64,000 bases of DNA. Origin: Shinisaurus crocodilurus (lineage: Eukaryota; Chordata; Lepidosauria; Squamata; Shinisauridae). Both the position numbers and the translations under genes were made by a program. Below are positions 58,531 to 64,000 of this stretch, piece by piece; position 1 is the first letter of the stretch; the number at the start of each line of letters is the position of its first letter. The notes beneath the pieces were generated by a model that saw only the letters and a program-made list of their open reading frames with translations, was not told where the DNA came from and searched no databases. The DNA lies in assembly GCA_021292165.1 (NCBI GenBank), contig CM037879.1, positions 246,203,797-246,267,796 of the forward strand, written 5' to 3'.

Positions 58531-58754
58531 GTTTCCTGAAATGGCACAGAAAGGAAATATTGAATCTCAACTTTGCTAATGTTCCAAAAAATTGATGAAA
58601 TGTCATGATTTCAATATTCACGATTAAATTAGAATTGTTGCAAAATGCAGCTAAATGCATAGTGAAACATAGTCATTGGTAACAGATGTCAATGGCTTCA
58701 GAGTATAGTATTAGGGTACAGATTTAGGGTACAGATATTGGGTAGTATCCAATT

Positions 58755-58920
58755 GTGCCTAGTGACTTTGGGCTAGCGTAATAACATTGCATTAGTGTAA
58801 ATCAGCATTCACGCAATGTAACTAGTGTCTGCTAGGGCAATGGGGGAAAGTGGCAATTTGCCGCTGAATTTTGGGAGCAAATCACAACTTTCCCCCATTG
58901 CTCTAGTAAGCACTAGTAAT
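58755..58920. mobile_element. Diverged MITE, relative of 23580-23758
   Basis: Left gctagcgtaataacattgca then ttagtgtaaatcagc; centre aaagtggcaatttgccgctg; right ttgctctagtaagcactagt. The arms pair weakly. It abuts the CpG-rich element at 58921. Confidence 0.45.
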
Positions 58921-59256
58921 TAGGGATGTTCACGTACCCACTCACGCCCGCCCGAGGCAAGCGGGCCTTACTGGGTCCTGGGCCCTGCTCACCTCTCCGC
59001 AGCAAGCTGCGCGGAGAATCACTCCGTGCCGCTGAGAATCGAGCGGCAGGGGGGGCGTGCCCCACCTTGCCTTGCCTCTCCACAGCGGGGCCCCCCGCCG
59101 CTCGATTCTCAGCAGCACAGAGCGATTCTCCACGCAGCTTGCTGCGGAGAGGCGAGCAGGGCCCAGGACCCAGTAAGGCCCGCTTGCCTCGGGCGGGCGT
59201 GAGCAGGGCCAATTTCGGCCTGCTCTGCCCGCTCTAGGCGAGCGGTTACATCCTTA
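58921..59256. mobile_element. CpG-rich foldback element, TAGGGATGT ends
   Basis: Left end tagggatgttcacg; right end complement taaggatgtaaccg. Inside, two 101 bp arms (58946-59046 and 59098-59198) pair with about six mismatches around a 51 bp loop. The CpG density is high, unusual for old vertebrate DNA. ORFs on both strands mirror each other because of the palindrome. No target duplication can be confirmed. Confidence 0.85.
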
Positions 59257-59411
59257 CGCCTGCACCTGACATGCAAACTGCATTTTGGGTAGTGTAAGAG
59301 TTAAGGGGAAGCACTTCTTCATGGACCTCCAAGAGAACTCTTCTGACACAGCCAGCAGATAATGTGGCAAAGCTGTTTTATAGAGCTAAAGACTGCAGCA
59401 CTCGCTCACAC

Positions 59412-59828
59412 TATGGGTGGTACACGAACCGGGGGGGCTCACAGCTCTCCGCGGCTTGCCTCTCCGCGGGGGCAGCCCCCCCGCCTCGATCTTCTGAGCG
59501 GCGCGGAGCAGTTCTCTGTGCTGCTCGAGCCGCCGGCGCTGGTCCCGTCGCATCACATCCAGCCCCGGAAGTGACACGATGGGGACCCTGCGCAGGTGCA
59601 ATACGGTGCGCGGGGCTCCAGCACGCCTGTGCAGGGTCCCGTCGCATCACTTCCAGGGCCAGATGTGACGCGATGGGACCGGAGCGAGCGGCGCAGGTGG
59701 CTCGCTGTGGAGAGGCAAGCCACCGCAGGAAAAGTTAGGCCCATAGGCCCGCACGAGCTTCGTGCGGGCACGATCTGGACCGAGTTCGGTCCCACTCGCG
59801 CCCGTGCGAGCTAAAGGTAACAACCCTA
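59412..59828. mobile_element. CpG-rich element, relative of 58921 and 6808
   Basis: Left end tatgggtggtacacgaaccg; right end complement tagggttgttacc. It shares with the element at 6808 the inverted pair built on ggtcccgtcgcatcac and its complement, and with 58921 the words ttgcctctccgcgg and gaggcaagcc. Contains cgcacgagcttcgtgcgggc, a short perfect hairpin, near 59752. Confidence 0.75.
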
Positions 59829-59829
59829 G

Positions 59830-60574
59830 ACTTTTGCAAATGCTCTCCCAGACAGGGTAGAAAGCTCCATGACTACAACCCCCTTGCACATTAAAAAGAA
59901 AAAAAAATTGTATCCCAGACTTATTTTCTGTGTTGCCCTCTTGATTTTTTCCTTATTCATGGTTATTTTTTTCCACCTTAAAACATAGTTGTAGTGTCAG
60001 CATCTCCAGTATAGACTGGCAAAGAGCTATTTTAGGGCTATTTTACCTTTAACTAGAAGCTTCCTTGTTAGTGTCTCACTGTGTAACTGCTTCCTATTCA
60101 GTATGGCATAACTTTACTGATTGAAGCATTACCCTTCATTAGTCAGTTCCTGACCATAGGCAGGTGCTTTAATTACAGGTTCCCTCTATTTTCCTTTTCT
60201 CTTTTATTTAAAAAGTATGAGATAGTAACTAAAGGCCCCCTTGACTAATTAAATCTGACTGATTAATTAAGGGGCAATTCATCATTCATGCCACAAATAG
60301 GAAGCTTCTAATTAAAATTACAGAGGATGTTTGCTAATCAGGACTTACTTCTGAATAAGCATTATGGAAGGTTCTTGGCCATGGCAAAAAGCATTTCCAG
60401 ATAATTTAGTGCTAAATAGTGCTAAATTAAGTGCTTTGTAGACTCACCATTTTATTTCCACTTCCAGCTGAATGCAAAAAAGTAATTCCTCAGCAGTGCT
60501 AAAGAGCCCTAGCATGGTAGGGATTGGAGAGAAAGCAAAGTAAGAACCCTACTACCTGAAACCTATTTTTCTAT
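59830..60574. other. No repeat recognised; possible conserved non-coding block
   Basis: Around 60160-60335 the sequence holds several taattaa motifs (for example gactgattaattaaggggca) and no repeats. It resembles homeodomain-site-rich enhancers but is otherwise unsupported. Confidence 0.3.
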
Positions 60575-60807
60575 GGGCTGGACCCAGATTTAGGTTCATG
60601 CAACTGAGCTGGATGAAGTTCCCTGTCCCATCTCCCAACGGCAGTTCCTCCAACCCCCTTGAAAATGTTACGCAGAGCGTCAGCAGCACTGCTGAATGGG
60701 GTGGGCTGTGGTGGTGGTTGGATACCCCCAAAAGGGTATCCTTATTCTGTGAAGTAAGTCCATTTCAGCCAGCCCAGTTGTATGCACCAAAAATTGGATC
60801 CAACCCC
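60575..60807. mobile_element. MITE with gggctggacccagat ends
   Basis: Left gggctggacccagatttagg then ttcatgcaactgagctgg; complement of right gggttggatccaatttttgg then tgcatacaactgggctgg. The arms are about 38 bp. Confidence 0.6.
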
Positions 60808-60811
60808 ATGT

Positions 60812-62649
60812 GTAGGAATTATTTTTATAGGATGGGAAAGCCTGGAGTGGAATACAAGCTCCTGTAAAATAGAGGGACTGAACTGTTGAGAACCACCGGC
60901 CTACATCCCCCAGTATGGCTGTACAACCATTTAGCTCTTTGTTGAATGGCCAAGGGAAAGAAGCGAATGCTCTTCATATATAAGAGAGAAAAGATCCTGC
61001 TTCCTTTTTCATACTACTGCTTGTGAGTCAAGCTAAATCTTGGTGTTACATTCATTGCATAGTTAGAATATCTATCTTTTACAATTTGATGTATGTTATT
61101 AAAATGATAATAAATATGCAATCTCCTGTCCTATTCAATTTATTTCTCTCTTTCATCAAAGATGAGTTCCCACTGACTCTGTCAAGATAGAGAAGTCCTA
61201 GGCATTGTAGTGGAGAAATTAAGCAGCCTGAGGCAGCAGCTTCCTTCTACCTAGTCCTTTCATTTACACTTAAAATACCCTGCAGGAAAAGGAAAATCTT
61301 TTTATGGGACTCCATGAAAAAAAGTGGAAAAAGATTAAAACTAAACTTGCTGTGGAGTGGTTCAGTTGGATGATTTTTAAAAAAGAAAGAAGAAATACCT
61401 CTGGGTATTGAGCGTATATATATTTTGAGGCTTAGATTAGCACCATGATTTAACTAAGCAAGCCACTTGCTTAAAGGACCCTTGATTGTCTCTTAATTAT
61501 ATTCCACTCTACATTTATAACCATTCTATCTCCTTTTGGATTGTTATATAGATTACTAATTGCTACCTTTCAGCTTTTGCTCCTATATTTTTTCAAACAT
61601 TCACTTTACCACATAAACAATATCTTTTGAAATGTTTGCGTAACTAAAAATAGTACACTTTTGAAATGTCTTGAGCAATTGTACCTAGATTACAGATTCA
61701 TATAAACACACATTTAAATATTGACTGTGCCTGCAATACATAAACTTCCACTGCTTTTAACCACCTAGATCTTCCCATTCAGAACTGTTTCTTCAACTAG
61801 AATTCATTTTAATGTGAAGTAGCCATTTGATGGAGCCATTTGATGCTAATGGAGTGTATAAACAGTGTTAAAGTAACTTCTGTTGAACATTGCCATTACT
61901 TCTACATTTTAAATTAAAGAAAAAGATGAAATGGAAAACACTGTATAGGTATCTACCTATACATGTTTCCAGATCCCCCCCACCCTCTATTTAACAAGTT
62001 TTGGGTCAGCCTGGGTAGAATCCGAAGTTGCAGTGCGATCCCCCGCTGCATGAGTCGATAATGATATCGACAGGGCAGACTGCATGTCTCCTTCCCGCTG
62101 AATTACTACCCCAAAGACCCACATGTTTTGTGATGGAACTTGCACTTTTGCCTGAAGAGTTCAAGATGAATGACAGCAAACTTCTGTATCACCATTTCCC
62201 AGATGTATTAGCAACTGTTCATACACTCAAGAAATCCCAAAGGAAGCCATTTTGGGGGCATGTCTGCTCCAGGACACACAGTTGGACACTGTAGCTTTTA
62301 TTGCACTCAAGTGCTCAGAGCGAAGAAACCTTCATTATATCCATGCCTCCAACATATTTATGAAATTCTCTACTTAGCTGCCAATTTAATACCTGATTTT
62401 TAAAAAGCAATGTGGATTCATTCAATAATTTATTGATGTATCGCTAATTAGAAGGATATGCATATTCATGGCTTATGACAGGGGTGTAAAGATCAAATGA
62501 GTTAGAGGGCCAAATTCTGCTCCTGCAGGTGCCCATGGACCTCATCCATAATTTTTCACCAAAAAAGACTCCAGTATTCTACTTCAGTTTGCTGAACATC
62601 AACTCCCCAAACTCACCTTCCTGAGTGATACCCAAAAGCCATTGCAAGT
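60812..62649. other. No recognised feature
   Basis: AT-rich; nothing nameable. Confidence 0.3.
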
Positions 62650-62852
62650 TTCACTTCTAGAAGTCTGTCCCAGGCAGGGAAATACAGGAAGGGAATGGGG
62701 ACCAAAAGACTTTGAAATGGCATCAGCTGTCAAAGTCCACATCCTGATGTCTGCCTTGCTTTTGTGTGAGGAACATTGGCCTGCTGTGGGCTTGTCTCAG
62801 GCCCATGCAGCATTTTAAAAGGCAACTTGGGGTCATTTTAATAGTTCTGAAC
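62650..62852 (+). repeat. Unidentified direct repeat, copy A
   Basis: gaagtctgtcccaggcaggg, tcaaagtccacatcctgatg and gtgaggaacattggcctgct are matched in order by copy B at 63575-63775, at perhaps 70% identity. Confidence 0.6.
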
Positions 62853-63574
62853 ATAAGAAGAGCTCTGCTGGATCAGAACAAGGGTCTAACTCTGGGGTCT
62901 CCAATATGGTGCCCGTGGGCACCAATGTGCCTGAAGATTATTCTCTTGATGCCTGCCAGGCACGCTGCCCCTCCTGATTTTTACTGTGTTTCTTAAGGGG
63001 TTTTAATTTATTTATTTTTTAAAAAACAAAACCCTGTTAGGCTGGCATGTTGTGAAATAAATGCTGCCTTGCAGCCCCATCTTTATTTGGATTCAAAAGA
63101 GTAATTTTGTGTTTTGGAGCTAAGTCTGTTCCTCTGCCTTATACTTAGGTTCTTTGGCAAGTTACTTTCTGTTCATCTTACCCATTGCCTACTGGGAAAT
63201 GGGTGATTTGTGTCTGGTCATGCCCACCATGGTAGTCATTTTATGAATGGGCAAGCCCCCCATGGCAACCATTTTGTGAGAGTGCTCATGACATTCTCTC
63301 AAAATTCCAAATGTGCCCAGCAAACCAAAAAGGTTTGGTACCGCTGGCCAGTCCTGCATTCTGTTTCCCATGTTGGCCAACCAGATGCCTATGGAAGCCC
63401 AAAAGCAGGCCATGAGATTAATAGCCCCCTCCCGCTCTTGTTCCCCAGCAACTGGTATTCAGAGATATACAACCTCTGAACCTGGAGGTAGCAGATAGCC
63501 ATCATGACTAATAGCCGGTAGCCTTATCCTTCATGAATTTCTCTAATCCCCTTTTAAAGCCATATAAGCTGGTT
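62853..63574 (-). mobile_element. LINE-derived 3'-end repeat interrupted by a hAT element
   Basis: Left piece gaacataagaagagctctgc (62853-62891) and right piece from gtcctgcattctg to ccttttaaagccatataagc together match the repeat at 46872-47215. The hAT element at 62892-63346 splits it. Confidence 0.7.
62892..63346. mobile_element. hAT-like element, short relative of 30447-31142
   Basis: Ends ctggggtctccaatatggtg and, complemented, cagcggtaccaaaccttttt. The right side (gcccagcaaaccaaaaaggt, gccattttgtgagagtgc) aligns with the 30 kb copy. The C/T-rich minisatellite of that copy is absent. The target duplication has decayed. Confidence 0.75.
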
Positions 63575-63775
63575 GCCTGAAGTCTATCCCAGGCAATGAA
63601 ATACTGGAAGAGCATAGGAAAAAGAAAGGTTTGAGAGAACATCAACTGTCAAAGTCCTCATCGTCCTGTTGTCAGCTTTCTTAGCTCTGCCATGTGAGGA
63701 ACATTGGTTTGCTGTGTGCCTGCCTCGGGAACATACATGGATTTAAATTTAAAGGGCAAGCTAGGGCTAATTCAA
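63575..63775 (+). repeat. Unidentified direct repeat, copy B
   Basis: gaagtctatcccaggcaatg, tcaaagtcctcatcgtcctg and gtgaggaacattggtttgct; partner of 62650-62852. Confidence 0.6.
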
Positions 63776-63981
63776 GAATGCATCTATGTGTGGGAAGGCC
63801 TGCCTAAGAATGACTGAATTGTTCGGCTCATTGTAGGGGTCTGAGGGAAGGCCACAGATCTCCAGATAAGCCCCCAAGGCCTTACTATTGAAAGTTACAG
63901 GAATGTCAAGAACTTCTAGCAAAGATGGTGCACATTCAGATATAGGAGATAGTTCCTGACTATAGGAACTGGCATATTCTA

Positions 63982-64000
63982 TGGTAGCCTTCCCCAACCT
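63982..64000 (+). mobile_element. Left end of a hAT-type MITE, cut by the window edge
   Basis: tagccttccccaacct matches the left terminus of the MITE at 43509 (ggccttccctaacctgg). Confidence 0.55.

Noticed and set aside
58913..59237. Mirror-image ORFs of about 100 codons on both strands with near-identical proteins
   Set aside because: They are the consequence of the 101 bp inverted arms of a foldback element, not genes.
62886..63413. ORFs with PNLFGLLGTFG-like wording also seen at 31000-31233
   Set aside because: The shared peptide is only the translation of the conserved right end of the hAT-like family, which is non-coding.
1..64000. Prokaryotic features such as operons, ribosome binding sites or CRISPR arrays
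   Set aside because: The repeat content is clearly vertebrate; tandem repeats present are microsatellites or minisatellites, without regular spacers.

Overview
The window looks like ordinary nuclear DNA from a vertebrate, most likely a squamate reptile (lizard or snake). It is AT-rich and gene-poor, with no long host open reading frame. It carries a mixed population of LINEs (L2, CR1, L1, a further non-LTR clade and a Penelope-like fragment), three kinds of SINE, and many hAT-like and palindromic non-autonomous DNA transposons. This mixture, with an intact L2 reverse transcriptase beside old CR1 and Penelope remnants, is what is known of squamate genomes. I assign squamate from pattern recognition, not from a database search.

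Layout. 0-10 kb: a SINE end, two foldback MITEs (2.57 and 3.98 kb), a 0.7 kb unclassified repeat ending in a (GTCA)n/TATATAGAT tail (5.83-6.52 kb), and a nested pair in which a CpG-rich element sits inside a hAT MITE (6.75-7.46 kb). 10-27 kb: mostly unannotatable sequence with tRNA-SINEs, LINE 3' ends, a near-perfect 135 bp foldback with 8 bp target duplications (16.36 kb) and two 5S rRNA-derived SINEs (17.7 and 25.1 kb). 27-38 kb: an L1 3' end, a CR1 element, a 696 bp hAT element with a 117 bp minisatellite, a third 5S SINE, a Penelope-like GIY-YIG fragment with a hammerhead-like motif, and an L2 element with an uninterrupted 541-codon reverse-transcriptase ORF. 38-52 kb: SINEs, MITEs, LINE tails and an 829 bp hAT element with perfect 8 bp duplications. 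52-64 kb: a broken, protein-like ORF of unknown origin (52.5-53.3 kb), a repeat-poor stretch, a 2.3 kb LINE bounded by an unusually long 49 bp target duplication, two neighbouring CpG-rich foldback elements, and a hAT element nested in a LINE-derived repeat.

How the parts relate. Three SINE types end like LINEs present in the same window: a 5S rRNA-derived SINE with a CR1 end, a tRNA-derived SINE with an L2 end, and a tRNA-Ala-like SINE sharing its end with another LINE-derived repeat. This fits SINEs borrowing LINE machinery. The DNA transposons are all non-autonomous: I see no transposase ORF, so they depend on enzymes encoded elsewhere.

Limits. I could not find host exons by eye, so introns, UTRs or enhancers of a nearby gene may be present unmarked. 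Boundaries of repeats without target duplications are approximate, and family names rest on recognised motifs, not alignments.
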